Of a stretch of DNA of 64,000 nucleotides, positions 15,667 through 26,398 are shown piece after piece. This DNA comes from Paenibacillus pasadenensis (GTDB lineage: Bacteria; Bacillota; Bacilli; Paenibacillales; Paenibacillaceae). The notes under the pieces were generated by a model, which was not told where the DNA came from, searched no databases, and saw only the letters and a program-made list of their open reading frames with translations. The DNA lies in the NCBI RefSeq assembly GCF_023715725.1, contig NZ_JAMBOT010000004.1, forward strand, positions 310,001 through 374,000, read 5' to 3'. Position 1 is the stretch's first letter; each line of letters starts with the position of its first letter. Both the position numbers and the translations under genes were made by a program.

Positions 15667-17205
15667 TTATCTCCTTTGAAAATGAAATCGTTGGGGCGAC
15701 CATTCCGGCTCCGGCATCGCCGACTGGACAGTGGATGGAGCGGACTTTTCATCCGTCAGCACCGCCCAGCAGGCAGCCAGCAGGAACAGGTAAACGAACT
15801 GCTCCAAAATATTCGTCGAGATGCACAGCACCAGATTGACAATGATGAACACGTACAGCTGAATGCTTTTTCCCTGCATGCTCCGGATCAGCCCTGGGGC
15901 GGAGATGATAACGGCGGCAATCAGCGCTGCGAGCGTCACAAGGCCAAACTGCGTCAGAATGGAGTTGAAGGTGCCGTCCATAATCTGATGGTCCAGCTGC
16001 ACGTCCATCTGTTTGTTCAGATTAACGCCGCTGTTTGTGCCGTAACCGATGCCGTCTCCGAACAGCACGACGCTGAGCGAATTGTTGGTAAAAAAGCCTG
16101 TCAGCATGTCAATCCGACCGCCCTGCACCTGAGCCTCCACGATGCTGCCCCGGTCGGCCATCAGCGTTGCCGCCTGCACTCCTCCCATCAAAGCCAGGAT
16201 AGAGAAGCAGACGATGGCTGGCGTCAAATAAACCGAGCCCGGACGTTTGCGTCCGCTGAACACTGCCTCCACGACGAGGAAAAACACGATCAGAAAACAG
16301 CCGATAATCGCCGAGCGGGTACCGGACATGCCGGCTATTCCCAGGCAGAGCAGCTGCAGAACCGGCCCCAGCCTGCGCTGTGTTTGGCCGAGCAGCGAAC
16401 GGGCTGCGTAAAGGAACATCGAGCTTCCAAGCGCCATATATCCCGCAATGGATATGCCGCCGAACGTGCCGATCAGCCGCAGCGAGAACGGATTGACGAC
16501 GCCGAAACGTCCCGTAAACAGCGCATACTGAATGCCCAGCACGATAAATTCGATCAGAATAAGCCAACCGAGACAGCTGGCGATGGAGCGGATAAACTCC
16601 TTTTGCCCGCGAATATAACCGACCGCTTTGATGCAAAAAAGGACCAGCAGCAGCGAACGCCCGCCGGCCGCCACCTGGTACACATTGATTCCGGCTTCGC
16701 GGAAAGCGAGCACGCTCGTTCCATATAGAAGCAGCAGCAGTATGGGCAGATAGTGGGCGGCCAGCCGGTAACGTTCCTGTTTCTGCACATCCATCCAGAA
16801 AAATAATCCCAGCAGCGCCACCATCAGAATGTCTTTGACATACCGGACGCTCGGACCGAAAATCGGTTCGCCAAGCGCGAACTTGGCGTACGAAATCCGG
16901 GCGTTTACGATGTCGTTGAGCGCTTCCGGCAAATACGCCATCGCTGCAAAGATCAGATAGACGAGCAGCCCGCGCCGCAGCCAGTCCTCAGCCGTCAGGC
17001 GGCGCTCGGACGGAGCGCCTTCGTCACGCTTTCGGAAAGACTTCGGCCGGGAGTATATGGCTGGCTGTGAGCCTCTTCCCGTTAACCGCTCGGCCGGGAC
17101 ACTTTCGCTCGTTTTCCAGGAATGTCTGGCCGCGACTGTGCCGCCAGCCGCCAGCGTTACGCCGGCCGAGCTGGCAGCGCTGGACTGACTTTGTTTGTCT
17201 TTCAA
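15667..17205 (-). CDS. Wzy-type EPS polymerase (O-antigen ligase superfamily)
   Basis: 512 residues with about ten hydrophobic helices from residue 75 onward and a large extracytoplasmic loop (RGSIVEAQVQGGRIDMLTGF to NLNKQMDVQLDHQIMDGT). This is typical of polymerases that join lipid-linked repeat units on the outer face of the membrane. The motif GMSGTRSAIIG matches the superfamily's conserved SxSR/xTRxG region. The start is TTG at 17205, with GGAAGGAG 10 nt upstream. This gives a 70-residue hydrophilic N-terminal tail before the first membrane helix, longer than usual. Its position among glycosyltransferase genes and the presence of a Wzx flippase support the Wzx/Wzy pathway. Confidence 0.85.
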   Translation of the reverse strand: MKDKQSQSSAASSAGVTLAAGGTVAARHSWKTSESVPAERLTGRGSQPAIYSRPKSFRKRDEGAPSERRLTAEDWLRRGLLVYLIFAAMAYLPEALNDIVNARISYAKFALGEPIFGPSVRYVKDILMVALLGLFFWMDVQKQERYRLAAHYLPILLLLLYGTSVLAFREAGINVYQVAAGGRSLLLVLFCIKAVGYIRGQKEFIRSIASCLGWLILIEFIVLGIQYALFTGRFGVVNPFSLRLIGTFGGISIAGYMALGSSMFLYAARSLLGQTQRRLGPVLQLLCLGIAGMSGTRSAIIGCFLIVFFLVVEAVFSGRKRPGSVYLTPAIVCFSILALMGGVQAATLMADRGSIVEAQVQGGRIDMLTGFFTNNSLSVVLFGDGIGYGTNSGVNLNKQMDVQLDHQIMDGTFNSILTQFGLVTLAALIAAVIISAPGLIRSMQGKSIQLYVFIIVNLVLCISTNILEQFVYLFLLAACWAVLTDEKSAPSTVQSAMPEPEWSPQRFHFQRR

Positions 17206-17247
17206 GCGTCGCTCAGCTCCTTCCCGTTCCCGTGTTCGATCATCGCT

Positions 17248-18351
<1,104 letters not shown>

Positions 18352-18415
18352 TCATACCGGCTTAGAACCGGTTGTTGAACGCAACGCGCGGCTCCTGTGC
18401 ACCGGCCGGGCCTCT

Positions 18416-19351
18416 CTAGGCAAATACCGCCTGGCGATAACCCGCGTACACTTCACGGACGCCTTCATCAAGCGGCTTTGCTGCCCGCCAGCCAAGGCCG
18501 TTGATGCGGCTCGTATCGACCAGCTTGCGCGGCGTGCCGTCTGGACGGGAAGTGTTGAACGCCAGCCGGCCATCGTAACCGACTACATTGCCGATCAGCT
18601 CCGCCAGCTCGCGGATCGCGATGTCCTCGCCGACGCCGATGTTGACGATATCGTCTCCCTCGTAATGCTCCATCAGGAACAGGCAAGCATCCGCCAAATC
18701 GTCGGAATGAAGGAATTCGCGGCGCGGGTTGCCCGTGCCCCAAATCTCCACCTCGGCGCTCCCGGCTTCTTTGGCCTCGTGGATTTTGCGAAGCAGAGCC
18801 GGCAGCACATGCGACGTTTCCAGGTCGAAGTTGTCGCCCGGGCCGTACAGGTTCGTCGGCATCGCCGAGATGAACTTCGTGCCGTATTGGCGGTTGTACG
18901 CCTGGCACATTTTGATGCCGGCGATTTTGGCGATGGCGTAAGCCTCGTTCGTCGGCTCCAAATCGCCGCGCAGCAGGCTTTCCTCCTGCAGCGGCTGCGG
19001 CGCAAGCTTCGGATAGATGCAGGTCGAGCCGAGGAACAGCAGCTTTTTGACGCCATGACGGCGCGCCGCGTCGATCACATTGGTCTGGATCAGCAGATTG
19101 TCGCGGATGAAGTCGCCGCAATAATCGTTGTTCGCGACGATGCCGCCTACTTTAGCCGCTGCCAGAAACACATAATCGACTGTCTGGCTTGCAAAAAACG
19201 CCTCCACAGCGTCGCGTTCCCGGAGATCCAGCTCCTTGCTCGTACGGCCAATCAGATTTGTATATCCGCGGGCTTCCAGCGCCCGCCAGATCGCGGAACC
19301 GGCCAGGCCGCGATGGCCCGCCACGTATATTGCTGCCTGTTTGTCCATCAT
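18416..19351 (-). CDS. fcl: GDP-L-fucose synthase
   Basis: 311 residues, the usual length. It has the epimerase/reductase SDR fold with [12 protein letters not shown] at the N-terminus, [10 protein letters not shown] containing the catalytic Ser/Cys, and Tyr-Lys in [11 protein letters not shown]. It converts GDP-4-keto-6-deoxymannose to GDP-L-fucose with NADPH. AAAGGAG precedes the ATG pair at 19351/19348. It sits 172 bp upstream of gmd, and the 52-bp repeat array lies 5' of it. I see no feature in the gap between fcl and gmd. Confidence 0.95.
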   Translation of the reverse strand: MMDKQAAIYVAGHRGLAGSAIWRALEARGYTNLIGRTSKELDLRERDAVEAFFASQTVDYVFLAAAKVGGIVANNDYCGDFIRDNLLIQTNVIDAARRHGVKKLLFLGSTCIYPKLAPQPLQEESLLRGDLEPTNEAYAIAKIAGIKMCQAYNRQYGTKFISAMPTNLYGPGDNFDLETSHVLPALLRKIHEAKEAGSAEVEIWGTGNPRREFLHSDDLADACLFLMEHYEGDDIVNIGVGEDIAIRELAELIGNVVGYDGRLAFNTSRPDGTPRKLVDTSRINGLGWRAAKPLDEGVREVYAGYRQAVFA

Positions 19352-19432
19352 TCGGGCTCCTTTGCTCGTCCATTGTTATAAAAGCTGGCTGCTGGTATGA
19401 CGTTAGCCAGTTGCTCAAACTTTGGTTGGCGC

Positions 19433-19830
19433 GCCGCTTAAGGTCGTTTGACGCCCTTAACAGCGACCATTCAGCCGTTTCGGCGCCGCTTAAGGTCGTT
19501 TGACGCCCTTACCGGCGCTCATTCAGCCGTTTCGGCGCCGCTTAAGGTCGTTTGACGCCCTTACCGGCGACCATTCAGCCGTTTCGGCCCCGCTTAAAGT
19601 CGTTTGACGCCCTTATCGGCGACCATTCAGCCGTTTCGGCTCCGCTTAAAGTCGTTTGGCGCCCTTATCGGCGACCATTCAGCCGTTTCGGCGCCGCTTA
19701 AGGTCGTTTGACGCCCTTATCGGCGACCATTCAGCCGTTTCGGTGCCGCTTAAGGTCGTTTGACGCCCTTACCGGCGACCATCCAGCCGTTTCGGCTCCG
19801 CTTAAGGTCGTTTGACGCCCTTACCGGCGC
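19433..19830. repeat. Eight-copy tandem array of 52-bp units
   Basis: CGCTTAAGGTCG (or AAAGTCG) recurs at 19435, 19487, 19539, 19591, 19643, 19695, 19747 and 19799, exactly 52 bp apart. Each unit contains TTAAGG...CCTTA with one internal mismatch around TCGTTTGACG, plus a second segment ACCATTCAGCCGTTTCGG. Copies differ by substitutions only. The design resembles the 51-bp array, but this period is not a multiple of three and no long repeat frame exists. It lies between fcl and the sugar transferase gene. Confidence 0.95.
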
Positions 19831-19892
19831 CTGCCCGCATCAGCGGAACTTCTCACCTAAGCGAAGCGCTCAGCCGAAATTCCAACGTCTGC

Positions 19893-20570
19893 TCAAAACG
19901 CATCCTTGCTGCCCAGCAGCACACGCACGGTGCGCAGCAAAATGCGCACATCCATAAAGATGGAGCGATTCCGCACATAACTCAGATCCAGCTCAACCAT
20001 CTGCTCAAAGCTGAGGTTGCTGCGGCCGCTTACCTGCCACAGTCCGGTGCAGCCCGGCGTCACATCCAGCCGCTGGCGGTCGTAAGGCGTATACTCTGCC
20101 ACCTCGCGCGGAAGCGGGGGACGGGGGCCGACGAGCGACATGCTGCCCTGCAGCACGTTGACCAGCTGCGGCAGCTCGTCGATGCTCGTTTTGCGGATGA
20201 AACGGCCGACCCGCGTTACGCGCGGATCGTCGCGCATTTTGAACATCGCGCCTTGAACCTCGTTCTGCGCCAGCAGCTCCTTGAGCTTCTCCTCCGCGTT
20301 AGATACCATGGAACGGAACTTATACATGCGGAACAGCTTGCCGTCCTTGCCGACCCGCGTCTGATAAAAGAACACCGAGCCCTTGGGATCCTCCAGCTTG
20401 ATCAGCAGTCCGATCATGACGAACACCGGACTGAGCAGCACAAGCCCGATCAGCGAGCAAACGATGTCCATCGCCCGCTTCATCCCCTCGTATAGGACAA
20501 GCTGCCGCTCCTGAGCCGGACAGCTTGCTCCAGCAACCGCCGCTTCTTCGCTCCTCTTTTGATAAGCCAA
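19893..20570 (-). CDS. Initiating undecaprenyl-phosphate sugar-phosphate transferase
   Basis: 225 residues, the short form of the WcaJ/WbaP polyprenyl-phosphate hexose-1-phosphate transferase family (PF02397). A membrane-embedded helix at about 33-55 is followed by the family signatures [25 protein letters not shown] and [13 protein letters not shown], and by [14 protein letters not shown]. It attaches the first sugar phosphate to undecaprenyl phosphate, starting each EPS repeat. The start is TTG at 20570 with GGGGGG 8 nt upstream. Glucose-1-P or galactose-1-P is the likely substrate from the family, not proven here. Confidence 0.93.
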   Translation of the reverse strand: MAYQKRSEEAAVAGASCPAQERQLVLYEGMKRAMDIVCSLIGLVLLSPVFVMIGLLIKLEDPKGSVFFYQTRVGKDGKLFRMYKFRSMVSNAEEKLKELLAQNEVQGAMFKMRDDPRVTRVGRFIRKTSIDELPQLVNVLQGSMSLVGPRPPLPREVAEYTPYDRQRLDVTPGCTGLWQVSGRSNLSFEQMVELDLSYVRNRSIFMDVRILLRTVRVLLGSKDAF

Positions 20571-20606
20571 GTTATCAACCCCCCGCCTATTGGAATTTGA
20601 ATTGGA

Positions 20607-21602
20607 CTAGTTCGCAACCTCGCCTGCGGACAGCTCCGCACCCGGAACGCCGCTTGACCAGGCGGTATAATAACTCGTGTTTTTTCCGTAGGAATTGTCC
20701 AGAAGCACGTTCGGCTTGTCCATCAGACAGCTGAGAATATGACCGTGCAGCCGCGAGGTGACGATGCTTTCGTAACGGCTGAACTCCCGGATCGCTTTGT
20801 CGACCAAATACTGCGAATACTGATACCAGATCCGCTGCATCGGCTTGCGCGCCCCCGGCAGACGGTACAGCTTCATCATCAGCACGAGCGCTTTCCGCTC
20901 CATCGGCGTGTACAGGCTCGTCCAATCCAAGGAGGCGGACTGTGCGCCGCTCTGGCTTTCCAGCCGCTCCTGCATCGGCGTTTTTTCAATATCCGTCCGT
21001 AAAAAGAACAGCGTGCTTCCTTGCGGAGATTCCGGCTGCGCGATCGGGTACAGCTGATGGGCCATATCGGGCGACAGGAACACCTGCACGTTTTTGAACT
21101 TTTTGCGCGCCATCTCGTAGCTGATGGAATCCCGCACATACAGATGCACGTCCCGGTGCCGGTTCAAAATAGCCGCCGTCCGTCCGAAGTTCAGCTCGCT
21201 TTTATAAAAAATCGTCTGAGGCAGCATGACGATGCGGTGCCCGGGGTAACGCTCCACGATCCGCTCGCGCAGCAGCTGATGCTTGGCGTACAGGTCGCCG
21301 AAGTTGCCGCCGCCGTGCAGAACGAGGATGACGTCAGGCGGAACGTTCAGCTCGTCCGGAAAATCCAGCACGCTGTAGCGGGCTCTGACGCGGATGCCGT
21401 ACGCTTTGAAAAAAGCCTCGGTCCCCTTCATGATCAGAATGTCTCCGCCATTGCTGTGCACGGGATAGTCGATATAAATAATCTCCGAACCCCGTGGAAT
21501 GCTCCTTGTAATGAGCGACAGCTTCTCCTTCAGCTGCTCCATCGGATGCTGCCCGGATTTGCCGGCGCCTTGCTGAGGCCCTCCCTGCTCGAACTTGCTC
21601 AT
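20607..21602 (-). CDS. Polysaccharide pyruvyl transferase family protein (EpsO-like)
   Basis: 331 residues of the PF04230 pyruvyl transferase family. Conserved segments are IYIDYPVHSNGGDILIMKG, VLHGGGNFGDLY, MLPQTIFYKSELNFGR, and the late SRLHGHILSCL. It transfers a ketal pyruvate from PEP to a sugar of the nascent EPS in the cytoplasm. The match to Bacillus EpsO-like proteins is from memory of the family. The ATG overlaps the flippase stop by 4 bp. A CsaB-like role in pyruvylating the wall polymer bound by SLH domains is an alternative, worth noting because an SLH gene lies in the same locus, but the pattern looks more like EPS decoration. Confidence 0.9.
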   Translation of the reverse strand: MSKFEQGGPQQGAGKSGQHPMEQLKEKLSLITRSIPRGSEIIYIDYPVHSNGGDILIMKGTEAFFKAYGIRVRARYSVLDFPDELNVPPDVILVLHGGGNFGDLYAKHQLLRERIVERYPGHRIVMLPQTIFYKSELNFGRTAAILNRHRDVHLYVRDSISYEMARKKFKNVQVFLSPDMAHQLYPIAQPESPQGSTLFFLRTDIEKTPMQERLESQSGAQSASLDWTSLYTPMERKALVLMMKLYRLPGARKPMQRIWYQYSQYLVDKAIREFSRYESIVTSRLHGHILSCLMDKPNVLLDNSYGKNTSYYTAWSSGVPGAELSAGEVAN

Positions 21603-23302
21603 GCCCTTTCAGCTCCCTCTCCTGCGGCGGCTGCCGCCCTTCTTCTTGACTGGATTCTTTGCTTCAAAAATTTCAGGTCTTCCCGGCCGGATACGATGCT
21701 GCGCAGCGGCACGCCAAACAGCAGCTTCATCGAGGCGACGGATACCGCCATGCGGATGACCGCTCCGCAGAGCAGCGCAAGCGCCAGTCCTTCCAGCCCC
21801 ATCATCGGGGTGAAAACGAAAAACAATCCGACTGTCGCCGTCAGCGCAATGATTTGCCTCACGAACACCATGCCCGGCCGCCCCATCGCATTAAAGGCCG
21901 AGGCGAGAATCCATGAGCCGCCGCCGAGAATACACTCGATGGACAGCAGATAAAACGCCGCGCCCGCCTCCGCAAAATCCGGACCGAACACAAGCCCGAT
22001 CAGCATGTTGCCGATAATCATTGCCGGCACAACAGCGATCAGCATCAGCAGCATCGACAGGCGGAAAGCCCGGCTGACCGAAGCGACGACAACCTCCTTG
22101 CTCGCGCCAGTCACTTTTGGGAAAACAACGCTCGTTATCGCATTCTGCACCACGTTAAACATGCGAGAGAGAGCGAAGATGACGGAGTAGATCCCGAAAT
22201 CGCGAGGCGTCAGCAGCGCCAAAATAATCAGCTTGTCGAACTGGCCGTACAGCGTGCCGAGCAGATCGGTGCCGTATACACGGCTGCCGTAACCGAGCAG
22301 CGGTCTCGCCACACGGCGGCTCCAGATCCGTTTCAGCGGGGCAAGCCCGAGCTCGTCCCTCATTCCGAACAGAGCCAACGCGATGACTATCGCTGTTGTA
22401 ACGAGATAAACGATGGCTGCTGCCGGAATCGTCAGCGAGCCGGCCGCCCATAAGCCGACCAGACCGGCCAGATTCAGCAGCGGCACATAAAGCCGGATGC
22501 CGTTGTAAACGCCGAAGCGGCCTTTAACCTGCGCGGCGGCGGCAATCAGGTTGACCGCCAGCGCCATCGGAACGGCAAGGACGGTGTAGAGCCGCGCCGA
22601 GCGGACTGCCTCAGCGCTGTAGCCGTCCATCCATTGCGGCAGGAACATCCATGCGACCGCAGCCGTTATGAGGCTGACCGGCAGCAGCAGCGACAGGGCC
22701 AGTGCCGCCGTTTCCCGCAGCTGCGCGCCGCGTTTCACCTGATAAATGAGCGACGTCGGCAGACCGAAGCCGGTCATTCCGGCTAGAAAGGCTGGCCAGA
22801 ACAGAATGGCGGCCAGCTCGCCCTTGCCTTCCGCGCCGAGCATCCTGGCGGTCAGAATGGAGCTCAGTGTGCCAAGCAGCATAATGAGCACATTGGCTCC
22901 GCTCGTGCGGGCAATCGTCGCCAGCGAGCCTTTGCCTCGCAGCACTCCGCCAAGCTTGGCGCTTAAGCGGCCCGCTTTGCCCGCAGCGGAACGGCCTGCA
23001 GGAAGCTGAGCTGCCGCTGCAGCGCTTCCTCCGGGCGCAATGCCGGTTGAAGCGGCTCCGGACGGGCGCTCCGCCGCTCCAGCAGCAGCATCCACTCTCG
23101 CCGTCGCTGCGCTGCTTCCGAGCTCCATCCCGGTTGAAGCAGCTCCGGACGGACGGTTAGCTGCGCCAGCTCCATCGTCCTGGCGGGTGCCCGCCGCTTC
23201 TGCTGCGGAACCGTCCTGCGGAGAAGCTGGGCCTGCGCCGGATTTATGGACCGGCTGTCTGCCAGCGCCTCCGGCTGGCGGCCGGACCGCTTCCGTGCTC
23301 AT
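21599..23302 (-). CDS. Wzx-type lipid-linked oligosaccharide flippase with 125-residue Ala-rich N-terminal tail
   Basis: 567 residues. From residue 130 on there are about 12-14 membrane helices of the MATE/MOP polysaccharide exporter type, with the early GAEGKGELAAILFWPAFLAG segment. It flips undecaprenyl-linked repeat units across the membrane. The first 125 residues are Ala/Gly/Ser/Pro-rich and contain a repeat: RPSGAASTG at 50-58 and 79-87, 29 residues apart. The tail looks genuinely translated because AAAGGAGGAG lies directly upstream of the ATG at 23302, and no comparable site occurs near residue 110-125. Family members normally begin close to the first helix. Confidence 0.9.
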   Translation of the reverse strand: MSTEAVRPPAGGAGRQPVHKSGAGPASPQDGSAAEAAGTRQDDGAGAANRPSGAASTGMELGSSAATARVDAAAGAAERPSGAASTGIAPGGSAAAAAQLPAGRSAAGKAGRLSAKLGGVLRGKGSLATIARTSGANVLIMLLGTLSSILTARMLGAEGKGELAAILFWPAFLAGMTGFGLPTSLIYQVKRGAQLRETAALALSLLLPVSLITAAVAWMFLPQWMDGYSAEAVRSARLYTVLAVPMALAVNLIAAAAQVKGRFGVYNGIRLYVPLLNLAGLVGLWAAGSLTIPAAAIVYLVTTAIVIALALFGMRDELGLAPLKRIWSRRVARPLLGYGSRVYGTDLLGTLYGQFDKLIILALLTPRDFGIYSVIFALSRMFNVVQNAITSVVFPKVTGASKEVVVASVSRAFRLSMLLMLIAVVPAMIIGNMLIGLVFGPDFAEAGAAFYLLSIECILGGGSWILASAFNAMGRPGMVFVRQIIALTATVGLFFVFTPMMGLEGLALALLCGAVIRMAVSVASMKLLFGVPLRSIVSGREDLKFLKQRIQSRRRAAAAAGEGAERA

Positions 23303-23412
23303 GGATGCTCCTCCTTTTGCGAACTTTAATTATTCATAACGCGAACTTGTGGGTACAAAAAAATATAGCGTTTTTACTTGGCTCCCGTTTGGCCGCCATT
23401 CACTCTTGGCTC

Positions 23413-24312
23413 TTATTTGAACCAGCCCAGCCTGCCCGCAATGTAACCGTTGCTGTACTGGATTCTGCGCAGCTGCACAATCTGCTTGCGCGGATTGGCC
23501 AGCGAGAACAGCAGCAGCACGGCGGACGGAGCGATTTTGAGCGCCTGCTTGATCAGATACGCGGCTCCGCGTCCGCCTCTGGCAGCATCGCTGATGCCCT
23601 GCCAGTACACACGCCGCAGGAACCATTTACGGCTGATCCGGCTCCGGTCGATTTTGTGATCAACGGTTGCATAGGGCGTGTAGAACACCCGGCTGCTCTG
23701 GCGGATACGTCCGATCAGCTCGCTCTCCTCATTGGACAGAAGGCTGCTGCCGACGCGTCCAAGATCCTCGCGGAACGGCTCATACTGCCGGAACAGCGAC
23801 GCCCGGAAAGCTACATTCGCGCCAAACGGAATGCGCGGAAATTCCATTTCCGTCACCCGGGGCGAATAATCCAGTACGGTATACAGCGTTTTGAATGCAT
23901 CCGGCAGCCACTCCGGCTCGCCGCCGTCCCAGACGGGGTCGATCCGCCCTCCGACGCAGCCGATGGAAGGATCGCTTTCAAACACGTCAACGATTGCTCC
24001 CATCCAGCCCGGCTTTGCGATGGCGTCATCGTCGAGGAACAGAATATAGTCCCCGTTCGCTTCCCGAATCGCCCGGTTGCGGGACACCGACAAACCGAGT
24101 TTTTCCTCCCGCACATAGCGGACTCGCTGCGGTCCAACGCCCGGCATCGCTTGAATGCCGCGCACCGCCGCCTCCGTGCCGTCCGTTGAGCGGTTGTCGA
24201 TAACGAGCACCTCGAACTGCTGCTCATCGAACTGCTGCTCCAGTACGCTCAGCACCGCCTCGCGGGTATCACGCGCCCGGTTGTGGGTACAGATGGCTGC
24301 CGTTACTTTCAT
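23413..24312 (-). CDS. Family 2 glycosyltransferase
   Basis: 299 residues. The GT-A fold begins VTAAICTHNRARDTREAVLS, followed by the DNRSTDGT loop and the metal-binding DDD motif (YILFLDDDAIAKPGW). The acceptor region includes RIPFGANVAFR. The C-terminal 60 residues are more hydrophobic, consistent with membrane association. The ATG at 24312 is preferred over an upstream GTG because GGAG is 8 nt away. It lies between galU and the flippase in one direction. It is inverting by family; the sugar is unknown. Confidence 0.92.
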   Translation of the reverse strand: MKVTAAICTHNRARDTREAVLSVLEQQFDEQQFEVLVIDNRSTDGTEAAVRGIQAMPGVGPQRVRYVREEKLGLSVSRNRAIREANGDYILFLDDDAIAKPGWMGAIVDVFESDPSIGCVGGRIDPVWDGGEPEWLPDAFKTLYTVLDYSPRVTEMEFPRIPFGANVAFRASLFRQYEPFREDLGRVGSSLLSNEESELIGRIRQSSRVFYTPYATVDHKIDRSRISRKWFLRRVYWQGISDAARGGRGAAYLIKQALKIAPSAVLLLFSLANPRKQIVQLRRIQYSNGYIAGRLGWFK

Positions 24313-24341
24313 CGCTTCCACTCCATTTCTCTCTCTGCTTA

Positions 24342-25256
24342 CTAGTCTCTGCGCGCCGCCAGCAGCCCTCGTCCAAGCTCGCGCTCCACCATCTCGCTCA
24401 TCTCGGACAACAGCGGATGCCGTAGCTCAGGGCTGCGAATCGCGAACTGAAGTGTCGTTAAAATAAATCCAAGCTTCTCGCCGACGTCATAACGCACGCC
24501 CTCGAAGTCGTAAGCGAACACCCCTTGGTTCTCGTTAAGCCGTTGGATTGCGTCTGTCAGCTGAATTTCTCCACCTGCGCCTGTTTCATGCCGGCCAAGG
24601 AATTCAAAAATTTCCGGCGTAAGCACGTAACGCCCCATGATTGCCAGATTGGACGGCGCTTCACCGGGTGCAGGTTTTTCAACGAAACGGTGCACGCCGT
24701 GCAGACGTCCGTGCGGAGCTTCGATTTGGCCAATCGGATCAACGATGCCGTAGCGATGCGTTTGATCGATGCCGACCGGCTGTACGCCGATGACTGATTT
24801 GCCGGATAACTCGTACTGCTCGATCAGCTGCCTTGTGCAAGGAGTATCCGACTGCACGATGTCGTCGCCGAGCAATACGGCGAACGGCTCGTTGCCGATA
24901 AAGTTGCGCGCGCACCAGACGGCGTGGCCCAAACCCTTGGCTTCTTTTTGACGAATGTAGTGAATCTCAACGTTAGACGAGCGGCGCACCTTTTCCAAAA
25001 TGTCCAGCTTGCCCTTCTCCTGCAGCGTATGCTCCAGCTCAAACGCGATGTCAAAATGGTCCTCGATGGCGCGTTTGCCCTTGCCCGTTACGATGATGAT
25101 ATCCTCGATGCCGGACTCAATCGCTTCCTCGACGATATACTGGATGGTCGGTTTGTCTACAATCGGGAGCATTTCCTTCGGCATTGCTTTGGTCGCCGGG
25201 AGGAATCTCGTTCCAAGGCCCGCTGCGGGAATGATCGCTTTTCTTACTTTTTGCAT
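24342..25256 (-). CDS. galU: UTP-glucose-1-phosphate uridylyltransferase
   Basis: 304 residues. The nucleotidyltransferase signature [20 protein letters not shown] is near the N-terminus. [22 protein letters not shown] and QLTDAIQRL follow as expected for GalU/GtaB. It makes UDP-glucose, the precursor for Ugd (glucuronate) and GalE (galactose), both encoded in this window. The ATG at 25256 is supported by AAAGGG 8 nt upstream. A foldback repeat element occupies the space upstream, between this gene and the BY-kinase. Confidence 0.95.
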   Translation of the reverse strand: MQKVRKAIIPAAGLGTRFLPATKAMPKEMLPIVDKPTIQYIVEEAIESGIEDIIIVTGKGKRAIEDHFDIAFELEHTLQEKGKLDILEKVRRSSNVEIHYIRQKEAKGLGHAVWCARNFIGNEPFAVLLGDDIVQSDTPCTRQLIEQYELSGKSVIGVQPVGIDQTHRYGIVDPIGQIEAPHGRLHGVHRFVEKPAPGEAPSNLAIMGRYVLTPEIFEFLGRHETGAGGEIQLTDAIQRLNENQGVFAYDFEGVRYDVGEKLGFILTTLQFAIRSPELRHPLLSEMSEMVERELGRGLLAARRD

Positions 25257-25302
25257 ACCGCTCACCCTTTCTCTTTTATCTTAGAATGTCACTGAAAAAT
25301 GC

Positions 25303-25442
25303 CCGCTGCGCCAAAGGCCGGCCCTCCGATCGCTGTTAACCTCGGATTTTTTTGAATTCAACCTCCTGCTGAGGTAGAAATCCGACGTTAAAGGCGAACG
25401 CTGCCGCTTCTACGGGCTCGCCCTTTGGCTCCGCTCCCTTTT
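25303..25442. repeat. Foldback element, copy 1
   Basis: An imperfect palindrome of about 120 bp. The outer arms GCCAAAGG (25310-25317) and CCTTTGGC (25422-25429) pair. Inner arms TTAAC (25336-25340) and GTTAA (25387-25391) flank CGGATTT/AAATCCG, and an apical ACCTC/GAGGT stem follows. About 140 bp is closely similar to 40300-40437. It lies between galU and the BY-kinase gene and should be on the EPS transcript. Confidence 0.85.
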
Positions 25443-25696
25443 CATCACAATTCCTAACAAAGGCTAAAGCTTCAACACAAACAAACCTATCAGGGGCATC
25501 AAACCCCGCCTCACATCATGCCAATGACGATAAACGTCTAAGGCCGATTGGCCCACAGCATGACCGAGTGCCTCCGGTGATAAAGGTGCAGGAGACATGA
25601 CCTCGGCGGTCGAACCGCCGTTCCCTGCGTTTCATGCTGTATGCTGCACCATGATGTATGAATGCTTTTCGGCTATCCGAAAGCGAGAGCTGATTC
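25443..25696. other. Intergenic stretch with little recognisable content
   Basis: No gene is supported here. The only structure I see is a short perfect dyad CGGCGGT-CGA-ACCGCCG near 25603-25619 without a T-run on either strand. With the foldback element it forms a 440-bp gap between galU and the BY-kinase gene. Confidence 0.5.
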
Positions 25697-26398
25697 TTAA
25701 GCCTTTTGCTGCTCGTCGCCGCCGTAGTAGTAATAGTAGTACCCGCCGCCGCTGCTGCGGTCCACGTTGTTGAGCACAACTCCGAGAATGCGCGAGCCCG
25801 CGCTTTCCAGTGACAGCTTCGCCTTGCGGGCGATGTCGCTCTTCACCTTTCCGGCGTCAATGACGAGCAGAACGCCGTCGCATTTGCCGGCAACGATATG
25901 AGCGTCGGTAACGGCCATGATCGGCGGGGTATCGATAATAATCCGGTCGTACTTGCCCTTGGCCTGCTCCAGCAGCGTGCTCATCGCCCTTGAGCCCAGC
26001 ATTTCGGACGGATTAGGCGGCGATTGTCCTGCCGTCAGCACATCAAGATTGTCCACGGACGTTTCCTGAATGCCCTGCTCCAAACTGGAGCGCCCCTGCA
26101 GCACACCGGTAAGGCCTCCCCGGTTCGACACGCCGAAAATATGATGCTGGGAAGGCTTGCGCATATCCGCATCGATCAGCAGCACCCGTTGGCCCGTCTG
26201 CGCAAAGGTGACCGCCACATTGGCTGAGGTCGTGCTTTTACCCTCGCCGGCTCTGCAGGAGGTGACCATAATCAGATCGACCGGCTCATCAACGCCGGCG
26301 TACTCAACTCCCGTCCGCAGCATCCGATACGATTCCGAAATAGGCGACTTAGGATTGTTTTCCGTAATGAGACTCCATTTACGCGTCGAGCGAGACAT
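25697..26398 (-). CDS. CpsD/CapB-family bacterial tyrosine kinase
   Basis: 233 residues of the BY-kinase ATPase module. Walker A is SCRAGEGKSTTSANVAV, Walker A' is VLLIDADMRKP and Walker B is DRIIIDTPPI. The C-terminus carries the autophosphorylation cluster of six consecutive tyrosines after SSGGG. As usual in Firmicutes, the membrane adaptor is a separate gene directly upstream, overlapping by 20 bp. Such pairs control chain length and export of EPS through cycles of tyrosine phosphorylation. The start at 26398 lies within the end of the adaptor gene. Confidence 0.95.
   Translation of the reverse strand: MSRSTRKWSLITENNPKSPISESYRMLRTGVEYAGVDEPVDLIMVTSCRAGEGKSTTSANVAVTFAQTGQRVLLIDADMRKPSQHHIFGVSNRGGLTGVLQGRSSLEQGIQETSVDNLDVLTAGQSPPNPSEMLGSRAMSTLLEQAKGKYDRIIIDTPPIMAVTDAHIVAGKCDGVLLVIDAGKVKSDIARKAKLSLESAGSRILGVVLNNVDRSSGGGYYYYYYGGDEQQKA

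Noticed and set aside
20607..21602. CsaB assignment of the pyruvyl transferase
   Set aside because: The SLH gene in the locus makes CsaB attractive, but the conserved segments look like EPS-type (EpsO-like) enzymes; left at family level.
25603..25619. Terminator between the BY-kinase and galU genes
   Set aside because: The CGGCGGT/ACCGCCG dyad has no T-run on either strand.
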